From contig CAZNPH010000005.1 in NCBI GenBank assembly GCA_964574985.1, positions 1 to 64,000 on the forward strand: a stretch of 64,000 nucleotides of DNA, given 5' to 3'. Shown one piece after another: positions 27,202 to 36,754 of this stretch. The DNA is from CAZNPH01 sp964574985 (GTDB taxonomy: Bacteria > Bacteroidota > Bacteroidia > Bacteroidales > SM23-62). The notes under the pieces were generated by a model. That model ran no database searches and had not been told where the DNA came from. It saw only the letters and a program-made list of their open reading frames with translations. Position 1 is the first letter of the stretch. Every line of letters begins with the position of its first letter. Made by a program: the position numbers and the translations under genes.

Positions 27202-29244
27202 TCAGTATTCCAGGAGTCCGGTCATTGCCTGATGTACTTTTTCCGTATCGGGCAAAATGGCTTTCTCCAGCACCCTGCTGAATCCGACCGGCGTGAAGGA
27301 AGAACCTGTTCTCCGCACCGGACCGTCGAGGAATTCGAAGGCCTCTTCCATAATAAATGATGCTACTTCAGCCCCGAAACCGGAAAATACCTTGTCTTCA
27401 TGCACAACCAGGGCTTTCCCGGTTTTTTTCACAGAGGACAGTATGGTTTCTTTGTCCAAAGGAATAAGCGATCTCAGATCGACCACTTCAATGCTTCCTT
27501 TTTGCTCGTTTTCAACTTTTTCCGCCGCTTCAAGACACATGTGAACCGTATTTCCGTATGTAACCACCGTAAGATCCTCTCCTTCCCGGCGGACCCGTGC
27601 CTTTCCGAAAGGGACCTCAAAATCATCCGGAACGGGTGTGGCCGCCTTCGGTGAATTGTACAAGGCCTTTGGCTCCAGAAACATGGTCATACCCCTTGAC
27701 CGGATGCTCACCCGCAGCAATCCCGCTGCATCATCCGCAAAGGCAGGATATACGATCCGGGTCCCCGGAAATGTGGACAGGGCGCCCTCAATGGTCTGGG
27801 AATGATACAATCCGCCACCGATATAGCCCCCCGAAGCAAGTCTGACCGTCAGATTGGGAGCAAACTGCCCCCCGGATCTCCAGTAGTCATGCGTGCATTC
27901 AACAAACTGTTCCATGGCCGGCCAGAAATAATCCGCAAATTCTGCTCCTTCCACCACGATCCTTATTTTATCGCTGAAACGGCTCATACCATTGGCCGTA
28001 CCCATGATATAATCTTCTGCGATAGGCGCATTGAAAACACGTTCTTTGCCAAATTCCTGCTGCATTCCTTTGGTTACGTTGAAAACACCGCCTTTCTCCC
28101 TGCTCGCTATATCCTGGCCCCACATGAACGAATCCGGATTCTTCCGGAATTCATCCTTCAGGGTTTCGTTCAATGCCTGGATCAATTTCTTCTTTTCACC
28201 ATGGTGATCATGAATGCCCCTGGTATATTTTTCCGGTTGAAAGGGTTCCGGCATGACAAAATCATAGATGGATTCCGGAGACGGTTCAGGAGCCTGCAAC
28301 GCTGTTTTGTGTGCCTTTTTGACTTCTTCCTGGATATCCCGGTCAATCTTTTCAAGTTCTTCCTCCGAAAATCTTCCGTAACGCAGCAACAATCTCCTGT
28401 ATTTTCCCATCGGGTCATATTCCCTGACATAATTCAGCTCATAATCATCCCTGTATAATTCATGCCTGTCCGAATTGGAATGAGAATGGATCCGTACACA
28501 ATTGGCATGGACCAGTACAGGAATTTCATGTTCCAGAATGTATTCCCTGGCCTCATACAGGGTATTCATGGAATCAAATACATCTTTGCCGTTGCAGTGC
28601 ATAACCTTCAGGTTCTTAAACCCTGAAAAATTATTGACTACTTTCCTCCTGGCAGTCTGATCCTCCTTGGAAACAGAGATGCCATAACCGTTGTCCTGAA
28701 CAACAAACAACACGGGCAGCATTTCCCGGGAAGCACCGTTGACGGCTTCATATACATATCCTTCGGAGAAAGAAGACTCCCCCTGGGAAACAATGGCAAT
28801 GCCCCTGGTCTGATAATATTTGATGGCCCTGGCCACCCCTGCGCCGTGCTGGGCATGGTTGCCCGTACATGAAGACACATTGTGGATATTCCATTCGGGT
28901 TTGGCAAAATGATTGGACATATGCCTCCCTCCGCCGGCAACATCCGTATCCCTGGAAATTCCGTTGAGAATGATCTCTTCAGCGGTCAATCCGGCAGATA
29001 TGGCCGTCAGCATATCCCGGTAATAAGGAAACAAATGGTCCTGTTCCCTGTCAAAAATCTGCCCGATGGCAAGCTGTATACCGTCATGCCCCGCATAGGG
29101 GGCGTGGTAGGACCACCCGATGGCTTGCTTCAGATAATTGGGGGCCCGGTCATCGAGGGTGCGCCCCAGGGTCATTAGTCTGTACCACTTCTCCAGAGTC
29201 TCTTTGTCTGTTCCTTTAATATGGTATTTCTTGTTTTTGTTCAT
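27202..29244 (-). CDS. 2-oxoacid dehydrogenase E1 component, fused alpha and beta subunits
   Basis: The 680-residue protein joins the E1-alpha half (about 1-330) and the E1-beta half (about 345-680). The alpha half has FPYYRDMLTA, HNVSSCTGNHAQHGAGVARA and the thiamine-diphosphate region SQGESSFSEGYVYEAVN with QDNGYGISV. The beta half begins with the E1-beta-like LIQALNETLKDE and has APIAEDYIMGTANGMS and VVDLRSLIPLDKET. This fusion is common in Bacteroidota and usually annotated as branched-chain 2-oxoacid (2-oxoisovalerate) dehydrogenase. It would decarboxylate the oxoacid and pass the acyl group to the E2 encoded 24 bp upstream. No E3 gene is in the window. Confidence 0.92.
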   Translation of the reverse strand: MNKNKKYHIKGTDKETLEKWYRLMTLGRTLDDRAPNYLKQAIGWSYHAPYAGHDGIQLAIGQIFDREQDHLFPYYRDMLTAISAGLTAEEIILNGISRDTDVAGGGRHMSNHFAKPEWNIHNVSSCTGNHAQHGAGVARAIKYYQTRGIAIVSQGESSFSEGYVYEAVNGASREMLPVLFVVQDNGYGISVSKEDQTARRKVVNNFSGFKNLKVMHCNGKDVFDSMNTLYEAREYILEHEIPVLVHANCVRIHSHSNSDRHELYRDDYELNYVREYDPMGKYRRLLLRYGRFSEEELEKIDRDIQEEVKKAHKTALQAPEPSPESIYDFVMPEPFQPEKYTRGIHDHHGEKKKLIQALNETLKDEFRKNPDSFMWGQDIASREKGGVFNVTKGMQQEFGKERVFNAPIAEDYIMGTANGMSRFSDKIRIVVEGAEFADYFWPAMEQFVECTHDYWRSGGQFAPNLTVRLASGGYIGGGLYHSQTIEGALSTFPGTRIVYPAFADDAAGLLRVSIRSRGMTMFLEPKALYNSPKAATPVPDDFEVPFGKARVRREGEDLTVVTYGNTVHMCLEAAEKVENEQKGSIEVVDLRSLIPLDKETILSSVKKTGKALVVHEDKVFSGFGAEVASFIMEEAFEFLDGPVRRTGSSFTPVGFSRVLEKAILPDTEKVHQAMTGLLEY

Positions 29245-29268
29245 TTTGACTGGTTTTTGGTCATGGGA

Positions 29269-30609
29269 TCAAATATTTCTTTCCATATCAAATGATTCCA
29301 GGTCGTCATTTAATTTCTTCAGAAACGCACCGGCATAGGCTCCGTCAACGATCCGGTGGTCATAAGTCAGGGAAAGCATGATCTTATGGCGTATGCCGAC
29401 AATATCTCCCGTGGAAGTCTCAATAACTGCCGGTTTTTTCTCCACACTACCCGTAGCCAGTATGGCCACCTGGGGCTGATTGATGATGGGGGTTCCTGTC
29501 AAATTGCGGAAAGTCCCGAAGTTGGTAATGGTGAACGTCCCGCCCTGAATGTCATCCGGACTCAGTTTGTTGTCCCTGGCCAGAGCGGCTATTCTGTTCA
29601 GGGCTTTGGCCAGACCCAGCAAATTCAGCCGGTCGGCATCTTTAATGACCGGCACGATCAGATTATTGGAAGGCAATGCAACGGCTATGCCCAGGTTAAT
29701 ACGCTTTCTTTTGATGATCCGGGTTCCGTCGACCGATGTATTGATCAGCGGAAATTCCCTCAGCATGCGGATCGTTGATTCCATGAAAACGGGCAAATAG
29801 GTAATTTTTATCTTTTCCCTTTCATAAAAGTCCTGTTTGATCTTTTCCCTCCAGTACACGATACTGGTTACATCGGTTTCGATGAAATTGGTCACATGGG
29901 CTGATACCTTCCTGGACCTGATCATATGCTCAGCGATCATTTTTCTCATCCTGTCCATTTCAACCACCTCATCCTGTTCACCGGCCACAATTTCCTCAGC
30001 TCTGCTTTCCTTTTCCTCCCCTGACGGTTTGGGTTCTGCCGGCCTGGGTTCTGACGGTTTCGGTTCTGACGGTTTGGGTTCTGACGGTTTGGGTTCTGAC
30101 GGTTTGGGTTCTGACGGTGGTTTTTGCCCTTTGCCCCTGCGCGATTCAATAAAATTCAGTATATCCCTTTTTTGCACCCTGCCTCCCTTTCCACTGCCAT
30201 CAATGGATTCAAGTTCTTCCATATCAATTCCTTCTTCCTGTGCAATTTTTTTAACCAGGGGTGAATAGAATCTCCCTGCCTTTCCACGTATATTTTCGCC
30301 CATACCTTCACCTGCATCTGTTTCTTCTTTCTTTTTCCCCTCTTCTTTTCCTTTTTCCGGAACGTCTCCATCCCGGTCGATCAAAGCGATGACCGTTCCC
30401 ACAGCCACCAGTTCATCCTGATTATGCAATATTTTTTTGACGGTGCCTTCGACCGGACTCGGGATTTCTGAGTCCACTTTATCCGTAGCCACCTCCAGCA
30501 AAGGATCATCTTCCACAACCTTATCCCCTTCAGAAACAAACCATCTTGTGATAGTAGCTTCTTCAACGCTTTCTCCAAGCTTGGGCATTACAATTTCAAA
30601 TTCTGACAT
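29269..30609 (-). CDS. 2-oxoacid dehydrogenase E2 component (dihydrolipoamide acyltransferase)
   Basis: The protein has, in order, one lipoyl domain with the acceptor Lys in VATDKVDSEI at about 43, a charged linker, a peripheral-subunit-binding domain (YSPLVKKIAQEEGIDMEEL near 113), a second linker of repeated PSEPK units (about 165-190), and the catalytic domain ending SLTYDHRIVDGAYAGAFL with the active-site His. Length 446 is normal for a one-lipoyl E2. It is the first gene of the minus-strand run and so probably controls expression of E1 and flavodoxin. Substrate type (pyruvate or branched chain) cannot be settled by eye. Confidence 0.93.
   Translation of the reverse strand: MSEFEIVMPKLGESVEEATITRWFVSEGDKVVEDDPLLEVATDKVDSEIPSPVEGTVKKILHNQDELVAVGTVIALIDRDGDVPEKGKEEGKKKEETDAGEGMGENIRGKAGRFYSPLVKKIAQEEGIDMEELESIDGSGKGGRVQKRDILNFIESRRGKGQKPPSEPKPSEPKPSEPKPSEPKPSEPRPAEPKPSGEEKESRAEEIVAGEQDEVVEMDRMRKMIAEHMIRSRKVSAHVTNFIETDVTSIVYWREKIKQDFYEREKIKITYLPVFMESTIRMLREFPLINTSVDGTRIIKRKRINLGIAVALPSNNLIVPVIKDADRLNLLGLAKALNRIAALARDNKLSPDDIQGGTFTITNFGTFRNLTGTPIINQPQVAILATGSVEKKPAVIETSTGDIVGIRHKIMLSLTYDHRIVDGAYAGAFLKKLNDDLESFDMERNI
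30021..30120 (-). repeat. 15-bp tandem repeat encoding the E2 PSEPK linker
   Basis: Units of GGTTCTGACGGTTTG (plus strand) are repeated with small changes about six times and encode PSEPK on the minus strand. The copy number is likely to vary by slippage in steps of five residues without breaking the frame. Confidence 0.85.
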
Positions 30610-30684
30610 AACATTTCAGTTTGATTGTTTGCATAAATTTAGGAAAACAACCCCTATTTATTAACCCTCGTACCGGTAAAATGT

Positions 30685-31647
30685 TTATTTCCTCCCCCAA
30701 CAGGCTTCATCATCATATACAAAAATGGCCCTGCAGACAATCGGATCCCCTCCGGGCTTCCTGTCATAGACACATTCAGAAGGCCCCGCACTGACCCTCC
30801 ATACCTCGATATCGGGATAACGTGCAGACAAAAGCAAGCTGCAAAGGGCAAAAGGTTTCGGGCCCATGGGTGCAATAATCACTTTATGATGCATACGTAG
30901 TTCAAGACACAGAGTGGTCAGCAGGTAGTCGATCTTGTCCAGTTCCCTGACAGGATACGCGATCACCTGATTCTTCTGCAAATTGTCAATAAGACGGAAA
31001 TTGTTGATGTATACTTTTTCAACAAATCTACGGTCAAATGCCGGTTCGGAATAGAAAAGATAGGTCGTATCGGGCGATACGGCTTTTTGCACAAATACCG
31101 CCCGGTCTTTCTCATAACCCAGACCCATAATCAGGGCAACCGGTTTTCCGGGCAAAAGCCTCTTGCTTCGGAATCCCAAAGGTTCGGCAATTTTGAAAGG
31201 CCTGGCTTTTTTCGGTCTGGCATATTCGGAAGGGGTGTAGGAGAAATAAAGATTGACCTTCTGAATTCCGGGATTTTCCATAAGAAAATGATTGATTATG
31301 GAAGCATACCATGTTTTGGTCATACTCGAATAATCGATCAGGATGTTGGCTTCCCCGGTTTTTATTTTATCAAGGCCCTGAAACAGCAGGGATGCATCCA
31401 GGGCTGTTCCACCGTCCCATAGAAAAAACCGGTAGCCCAATTCCTCAAAGACCTTGTCATTCGAGGGTCTGAACAGGATTTCCGTTTTATCGGAAAATCC
31501 GATAACCTGCTTTGAAGCATTTCCGGGATCGAACTGCCTGACAAGGAAAGAAGACCTGCTTTCATAGCCCGATACGGCTATAATCATATCAAAGTCTTTA
31601 GACAGGGCTTCGTGGTATGGGACCTGCCTGGCTTGAAGAATATCCAT
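30685..31647 (-). CDS. unrecognised protein with two Rossmann-like halves
   Basis: I do not recognise this 320-residue protein. It has alternating strands and helices without signal peptide or membrane segment. The first half has FDMIIAVSGYESRSSFL, then ANILIDYSSMTKTWYASIIN and NLYFSYTPSEYARPKK. The second half has PVALIMGLGYEKDRAVFVQK and KVIIAPMGPKPFALCSLLLS followed by EVWRVSAG. The D-x-S-S-M-T-K and P-x-G-P-K-P turns, each starting a helix after a strand, sit in comparable places, suggesting a duplicated Rossmannoid fold that recalls the ligand loops of CARF-like domains. That comparison is inference. It stands alone between E2 and a serine hydrolase gene. Confidence 0.7.
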   Translation of the reverse strand: MDILQARQVPYHEALSKDFDMIIAVSGYESRSSFLVRQFDPGNASKQVIGFSDKTEILFRPSNDKVFEELGYRFFLWDGGTALDASLLFQGLDKIKTGEANILIDYSSMTKTWYASIINHFLMENPGIQKVNLYFSYTPSEYARPKKARPFKIAEPLGFRSKRLLPGKPVALIMGLGYEKDRAVFVQKAVSPDTTYLFYSEPAFDRRFVEKVYINNFRLIDNLQKNQVIAYPVRELDKIDYLLTTLCLELRMHHKVIIAPMGPKPFALCSLLLSARYPDIEVWRVSAGPSECVYDRKPGGDPIVCRAIFVYDDEACWGRK

Positions 31648-31752
31648 ATATGTGGCGAATATGCCGCAAAGTAATATGAATTCTCATTCAATGAAAGGCA
31701 TGCAGGTCCATAATTTTCACAATGAGCAGGTAAAAATGAACAACGGACTGAT

Positions 31753-33078
31753 TCAGTAGTTTATCCTTGTAATATAGGCTGTTGGTACAGGCAATGGATC
31801 CTGCAATCTGAAAAGGTCCTTTTCCGGCCACCGGTCAATGCTGTTGATGGCTGTAAACATGGTCCTTGATATATAACGGTGTATCCGGGATCTTTTCCAT
31901 GTGGTGGTATTCATGACAAAGAACCAGTTTAAACCGTTTGCTTGTCTGACCAGCAAAGCAGCAGAACCCGAGAGAGTCCCCGTTCTCCACCATGTACCCT
32001 TGCCGTCGGTCCCTTTCCATCCGATCAGGTGATGGGTACGGCCAATCCCGGAAGTCATGATATCGATGGATTCCCTGCTCAATATTTCGGGCTGGCTATC
32101 CATACCGTCAACAGCGACCACCAGTTTCATGATCTCGGCCGGACTCGCAATCCAGCCCCCGGCAGCACCCAGGTTTGTAATATCATTTCCGCCATAAGAC
32201 CTGGGCACGTACCTGGACCGGTCATCAAAGGACCGGGTCGGGCTGGTTCCGGGTCTTTCATAATACCTGACCTCGTTGATGTATTTTTCCCGGTAATAAC
32301 TCCTGCCTATATGCATATCATAAATGCCCAGTGGATGCAGAATGGCGAGTTTGACATAATCTTCGTATGAAATGTCACTCACTTTCTCAATGACCTCACC
32401 CAGAACGGCGTATCCAAGGTTTGAGTAACTGTACCTTCTGCCTGGATCGAATGACAAAGTCCGCGTCAACGCATACCTGACGATGGTTTCAGTGTCCACC
32501 GGGAGTTTTGCACTCATTTTACGTGCCACCACATGGGGCATGAACATCGGGTCTCCGTAACGGTCTGTCCAGCCGGCCGTATGGCTCAGCAAATGATAAA
32601 CCGTTATTTCTTCCACCCGGGGATCCTTAAAACGAAGGTATTTTTCGGAATTGAGTATGCCTTCAACGCCGAATACTTTATCTTCAAGATCGAGTTTGCC
32701 CTCTTCCCTGAGCTTCAATACGGCAACTGCTGTGATCAGTTTTGAAACACTGGCAATTCTGAACAGGTGTTTCGGTTGTACTTTCTCTTGTCGTTCCTCA
32801 TCTGCATAACCGAAACCACGCGCATAAACCAGCTTCCCGTTCCTGGTAATTGCTACCGATGCCCCTTTGATATCCCATGTACCCATAAACTGCTCAATCA
32901 TTCGCTCAAAGTCCGTCGTGCCGTGAGAGCGGGAATATTCATTCTTCAGCTTAAAGGACAAAGCAGTGGTCTCATCAACCACCCCTATCTGGCCTGTTTC
33001 CTTTCCGGAAAAGCTGGAAGCGATCTCCCAGAAGAAAAAGACCGTGATCAGTATGATTCTGATTACATTATATTTCAT
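31753..33078 (-). CDS. exported class C beta-lactamase-like serine hydrolase
   Basis: After a signal peptide (about 25 residues from the ATG at 33078) the protein has the nucleophile motif SVSKLITAVAVLKL (Ser-x-x-Lys), then the YSNLGYAVLGEVIEK segment supplying the catalytic Tyr, and later the HLIGWKGTDGKGTWWRTGTLSG region that corresponds to the third motif. This is the AmpC/D-aminopeptidase-esterase superfamily. Nothing suggests a genuine antibiotic-resistance enzyme; a peptidoglycan or ester hydrolase is as likely. It is transcribed alone. Confidence 0.88.
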   Translation of the reverse strand: MKYNVIRIILITVFFFWEIASSFSGKETGQIGVVDETTALSFKLKNEYSRSHGTTDFERMIEQFMGTWDIKGASVAITRNGKLVYARGFGYADEERQEKVQPKHLFRIASVSKLITAVAVLKLREEGKLDLEDKVFGVEGILNSEKYLRFKDPRVEEITVYHLLSHTAGWTDRYGDPMFMPHVVARKMSAKLPVDTETIVRYALTRTLSFDPGRRYSYSNLGYAVLGEVIEKVSDISYEDYVKLAILHPLGIYDMHIGRSYYREKYINEVRYYERPGTSPTRSFDDRSRYVPRSYGGNDITNLGAAGGWIASPAEIMKLVVAVDGMDSQPEILSRESIDIMTSGIGRTHHLIGWKGTDGKGTWWRTGTLSGSAALLVRQANGLNWFFVMNTTTWKRSRIHRYISRTMFTAINSIDRWPEKDLFRLQDPLPVPTAYITRINY

Positions 33079-33386
33079 CCTGTCTTTATTTAGAATCATT
33101 TTACATAAAACAACCTAAATAAGTCGACAAAGGTATAACAATTTCGATTAAACGATAATGCATCCTGAGACCTGCCGGACATGTATTTGAGAATGGCCTT
33201 GTATAAACATTGATTTACAGGTCTTTACATAGATAAATATCGTTTTGCGAAGGTGTTGATAAGATTTGAAATAAATATCATTCGCACCAGGAAATCTTAC
33301 TTTAACCAGCCCGGATCAAACAAAAACAAAATAAATCGCGACATTGGTCAAACCGGGGAAAAAATAATGCACAAAACACAATGAGA
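33079..33386. other. intergenic stretch, nothing recognised
   Basis: This A/T-rich gap lies between the CotH-like gene and the serine hydrolase gene. It probably holds the hydrolase promoter, but no clear -7 box, terminator or small gene is visible. Confidence 0.4.
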
Positions 33387-34394
33387 TCATTTGCAGTTGT
33401 GGTAAAATTCCTGGGCCCGAAGATATCTGTCATTGATGATGTAATAAAATATATCCAGATTTTGAATAGTCCTTCTTTTATGTACTTCATCCAGGAACCT
33501 GAAATTCATGCACAATCGATATAACTCCTGTTTTTTTTCATTGAAAAGACGGAATACCTTTTTAAATTCTCTCCGTCTGCGGCATAATCCTTTGAATCTC
33601 CGCTGAGGCACCCTGCTGGTTTTTCCTGTCAGATGCGGAACACCATAAGGGATGTCAATCAGCCCCGCCCAATCGTAATCATAGGGAACAGGGAAGGGTG
33701 GTTCAAAATAGTCTTTGGCAATGATGTCAATATTGTGCAATATGGTAATCGACCAGTCCCGATTGACGATCATGTACTGAAAAACGCTCAGCATGGTGAA
33801 ATGGTCCTGATTCAAGCGTTCAGGGTTAACATGATCCAGTTCCAGAACCTTGGCCTGGTTCCTTTCCGCCACGTCATCCAGATCTTCCAAAAGAAAAGCA
33901 AACTTCTGAAGATACTGCCCGGTCGTATCTGTATTGTAATAGGTCACCATCAGCAATCTGACCCGGTAGCTCAGATCGGTAAACAGATTATACATCTTGT
34001 ATATCAGATATTCCTGAAGCAGAAATTGTTCATATCCAAGGCCTTTATTCTGACAATGGGTCACCATTTTGAGGCTTTTGTATGGCTCGAAAAGGGTATT
34101 TTCACGGTTCTCCTTGTCAAATTTTAATTTCAGGGGCGGAAATTCACAATGGTCAGGATCCTTCCTGAAATGTCCCCTGACACGTATTTCAGCATCCATT
34201 CTTTTCCAGTCATTCTTATCAAAATAACTGAGGGATATCTTACGGTATGAGGGGTCCTCGCCGGTATCGGACAATACCGTATCGAAACTCATCCATATCT
34301 TCATCTGCAGCAGTTCTTGCCGGACGAAAAGGTCGGAACCGGCAACAGGCCGACAGAGCAAAATAAAACCGAGGAGCAACCGAATATGCTTCAT
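33387..34394 (-). CDS. exported CotH-kinase-like protein
   Basis: A signal peptide (residues 1-19) is followed by features that recall CotH-type atypical kinases: RVRGHFRKDPDHCEFPPLKLKF near 68-90, a Lys in SLKMVTHCQ, FAFLLEDLDDVAERN, a NRDWSITILHNIDII segment and PVPYDYDWAGLIDIPYG, which resembles the metal-binding DxD region. The FRxKxxxCEFPPLKL pattern is a variant I know only from Bacteroidota hypothetical proteins. It would phosphorylate or otherwise modify an envelope protein. The last 60 residues are basic and helical. Confidence in the exact family is moderate. Confidence 0.65.
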   Translation of the reverse strand: MKHIRLLLGFILLCRPVAGSDLFVRQELLQMKIWMSFDTVLSDTGEDPSYRKISLSYFDKNDWKRMDAEIRVRGHFRKDPDHCEFPPLKLKFDKENRENTLFEPYKSLKMVTHCQNKGLGYEQFLLQEYLIYKMYNLFTDLSYRVRLLMVTYYNTDTTGQYLQKFAFLLEDLDDVAERNQAKVLELDHVNPERLNQDHFTMLSVFQYMIVNRDWSITILHNIDIIAKDYFEPPFPVPYDYDWAGLIDIPYGVPHLTGKTSRVPQRRFKGLCRRRREFKKVFRLFNEKKQELYRLCMNFRFLDEVHKRRTIQNLDIFYYIINDRYLRAQEFYHNCK

Positions 34395-34607
34395 AGATTA
34401 CGAAATTTCCCTGTAAAGTTATTTCTTCTTTCCCACATAACTATTGTCAGGATTCCGGGTAACCGGACTTACCACAAAAATATCAACATTATTTTACTTG
34501 TTGTCAATTCATTAACATCAAATCCAATCCAAAAAGAATGTTTTGCACTTTGCATTTAATTTTTTTTTGTAATCTTTGCTCCGGGGGTTTCTGGTAAATT
34601 CAAGCAT

Positions 34608-36125
34608 ATGATAAGAAAAGTGCTAATTGCCAACCGTGGAGAGATTGCAGTCAGAATTATCAGATCTTGCAGGGAATTAGGGATCAAAACGGTCGCCGTT
34701 TACTCTGAAGCCGACAGAACCTCATTGCATGTTCGAAATGCAGATAATGTATGCTACCTTGGGCCCGCTCCTTCCGCTGAAAGTTATCTTTCAATCAACA
34801 AAATACTGGAAGCGGCCAAAAAGTCGGGAGTTGATGCCATACACCCCGGCTACGGATTTCTTTCCGAAAATGCCGAATTTGCAAGACGATGCAGAAAAGA
34901 AGGGATCATTTTTATTGGCCCATCTGCCCATGCCATATCCGCCATGGGGGATAAGATTACTGCCCGGGAGACCATGATCGACGCGGGAGTCCCTATTGTT
35001 CCCGGAACGCGTGAACCGGTTCGCAACTTCCGGGTCGCCAAAGAAAATATCCGGGAAATCGGTCTGCCGGTGATCATCAAGGCGTCTGCAGGAGGTGGTG
35101 GCAAAGGAATGAGACTCGTGAAATATGAAAAGGACATAGAGCCTTCCATAAGAATCGCAAAATCCGAAGCGCTTTCCGCCTTCGGTGATGACCTGATATA
35201 TATCGAGAAATACATCGAATCGCCCCGTCATATCGAATTCCAGATACTGGCCGACAAATTTGGCAATACATTTCATCTTTGCGAACGGGAATGTTCAATT
35301 CAGCGCCGCCATCAGAAGATTGTAGAAGAAACCCCCTCCCCTCTCCTTACACCGGCCTTTAGAAAGGAAATGGGCGAGGCGGCCATCAGAGCGGCAAAAG
35401 CGGTGAATTATGAAGGAGCGGGAACGGTTGAATTTCTGGTCGACAACGATATGAACTATTATTTTCTGGAGATGAATACCCGACTTCAGGTTGAGCACCC
35501 CATCACCGAAAGGGTAATCGGCATCGATCTGGTCAAGGAACAGATCCGGATAGCCAACGGCCAGAAACTCACACTGACGCAAAAAAATATCAAACAACTC
35601 GGGCATGCCATTGAATGCCGGATATACGCCGAAGATCCCGAAAACAATTTCATGCCCAGTCCGGGCCTGATCAAACACATCACCGAGCCTACCGGCTTGG
35701 GCATCAGGATTGACGGTTATGTATACGAAGGATACAAGATCCCCATCTACTACGACCCCATGATCTCCAAGGTCATTGTCTGGGGAAGCGACAGAAAAGG
35801 TGCCGTTGACCGGATGAAAAGAGCATTGTACGAATATAAAATCAGCGGGGTCAAGACCACCATCAATTTCCTGGAAAACATTATGGAAACTCCGGAATTT
35901 GTCAATGGAAAATATGACACCCATTTCGTCGGGAACAACATGGAAAGACTGATGTCAGACGATACCAAATGCGACATGATTTGCGAAGATATCGCCATCA
36001 TGACGGCATTTGTCGATTACAGCAGGAAGCTCAAAAGATCCCATCCGGTTACCGCAGCACAGTCCAATGAAGAATCCCAATGGAAAAATTTCGCAAGGAA
36101 GAACAGCAACAGATGGAGATTATAA
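34608..36125 (+). CDS. accC: biotin carboxylase subunit of an acyl-CoA carboxylase
   Basis: This ATP-grasp enzyme carboxylates biotin on the carrier protein encoded next. It starts IRKVLIANRGEIAVRIIRS, has HPGYGFLSENAEFA near 81, the ATP-binding Gly-rich KASAGGGGKGMRLV near 161, the catalytic HLCERECSIQRRHQKIVEE and MNTRLQVEHPITE. At 505 residues it is about 50 longer than E. coli AccC; the extra C-terminal residues (helical, basic) resemble propionyl-CoA-type subunits without a fused biotin domain. It begins a three-gene operon with the carrier 18 bp downstream. Confidence 0.93.
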   Translation: MIRKVLIANRGEIAVRIIRSCRELGIKTVAVYSEADRTSLHVRNADNVCYLGPAPSAESYLSINKILEAAKKSGVDAIHPGYGFLSENAEFARRCRKEGIIFIGPSAHAISAMGDKITARETMIDAGVPIVPGTREPVRNFRVAKENIREIGLPVIIKASAGGGGKGMRLVKYEKDIEPSIRIAKSEALSAFGDDLIYIEKYIESPRHIEFQILADKFGNTFHLCERECSIQRRHQKIVEETPSPLLTPAFRKEMGEAAIRAAKAVNYEGAGTVEFLVDNDMNYYFLEMNTRLQVEHPITERVIGIDLVKEQIRIANGQKLTLTQKNIKQLGHAIECRIYAEDPENNFMPSPGLIKHITEPTGLGIRIDGYVYEGYKIPIYYDPMISKVIVWGSDRKGAVDRMKRALYEYKISGVKTTINFLENIMETPEFVNGKYDTHFVGNNMERLMSDDTKCDMICEDIAIMTAFVDYSRKLKRSHPVTAAQSNEESQWKNFARKNSNRWRL

Positions 36126-36143
36126 CAGATAAGACATGGAAAA

Positions 36144-36653
36144 ATGGACTTTGAGATAAGACTTGATGAAAGACTGGCCAACGTTATTCTCTCCAGGCAG
36201 GAAGAGGATCTCTTCACCTTTGAAATTGACGGGAGAGAATATCTTCTGGACATTGTTATGGTGGAAGAAGGTGTTTACTCCATTTTATATAACGGTAAAT
36301 CCTATATCATTGAGCTGATCGAAGTAGAATCACCAAAAAAATACATTGTCAATACAAAATACAAGACTTTTGACCTTGAGATAATCGATTCTGAAACAAG
36401 ATATATACAGAACAGAAAAAAAAGCATTGAAGCAGGGGAAGAAGGAGCCATTTCTTCTCCAATGCCCGGCAAAGTGATCAAAATTCCGGTTAAAATCGGT
36501 GATGAGATTGAATCCGGTCAAACCGTCATTATCATTTCCGCCATGAAAATGGAAAGTGAATACAAAGCCGGTAAAAAGGGCAGGATCAAGGAAATACTCA
36601 CTAGAGAGGGAGCAGTCATTGAAGGCAACCAGATCCTGATCACCATTGAATAG
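36144..36653 (+). CDS. biotin carboxyl carrier protein of the acyl-CoA carboxylase
   Basis: The 169-residue protein has a mixed-charge N-terminal region that probably contacts the other subunits and a C-terminal biotinyl domain. The acceptor Lys lies in SAMKMES at about 132 and the domain is framed by GAISSPMPGKVIKIPVKIGD and EGNQILITIE. It carries carboxybiotin between the carboxylase and the carboxyltransferase. The lack of the Ala/Pro-rich linker of E. coli AccB fits acyl-CoA carboxylases of the propionyl type. Confidence 0.92.
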   Translation: MDFEIRLDERLANVILSRQEEDLFTFEIDGREYLLDIVMVEEGVYSILYNGKSYIIELIEVESPKKYIVNTKYKTFDLEIIDSETRYIQNRKKSIEAGEEGAISSPMPGKVIKIPVKIGDEIESGQTVIIISAMKMESEYKAGKKGRIKEILTREGAVIEGNQILITIE

Positions 36654-36657
36654 TAAT

Positions 36658-36754
36658 GTGGACAGCCTGCGGGAGGCCGGCAACAAAAGAAAAAAGCATC
36701 AGAGCTGACATTATAACGTGCTAGATATTAAATGGTTAACGCAAATATATACGA
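36658..36754 (+). repeat. upstream repeat copy B (before the carboxyltransferase gene)
   Basis: This stretch, from 5 bp after the carrier-protein stop to the next start codon, is closely similar to 5600-5692 upstream of fabG. The longest identical block is TGCGGGAGGCCGGCAACAAA. It also holds ATATTAAATGGTTAACGC and AAATATAT close to the start codon. Because it interrupts an operon, it may carry an internal promoter or a processing site. Confidence 0.75.

Noticed and set aside
30021..30120. Tandem repeats in E2 considered as a mobile or CRISPR feature
   Set aside because: They are in frame and encode the expected flexible linker of a dihydrolipoamide acyltransferase.
31753..33078. Beta-lactamase-like gene considered as antibiotic resistance
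   Set aside because: The class C-type fold is shared by many esterases and peptidases; nothing in the sequence or context indicates resistance.
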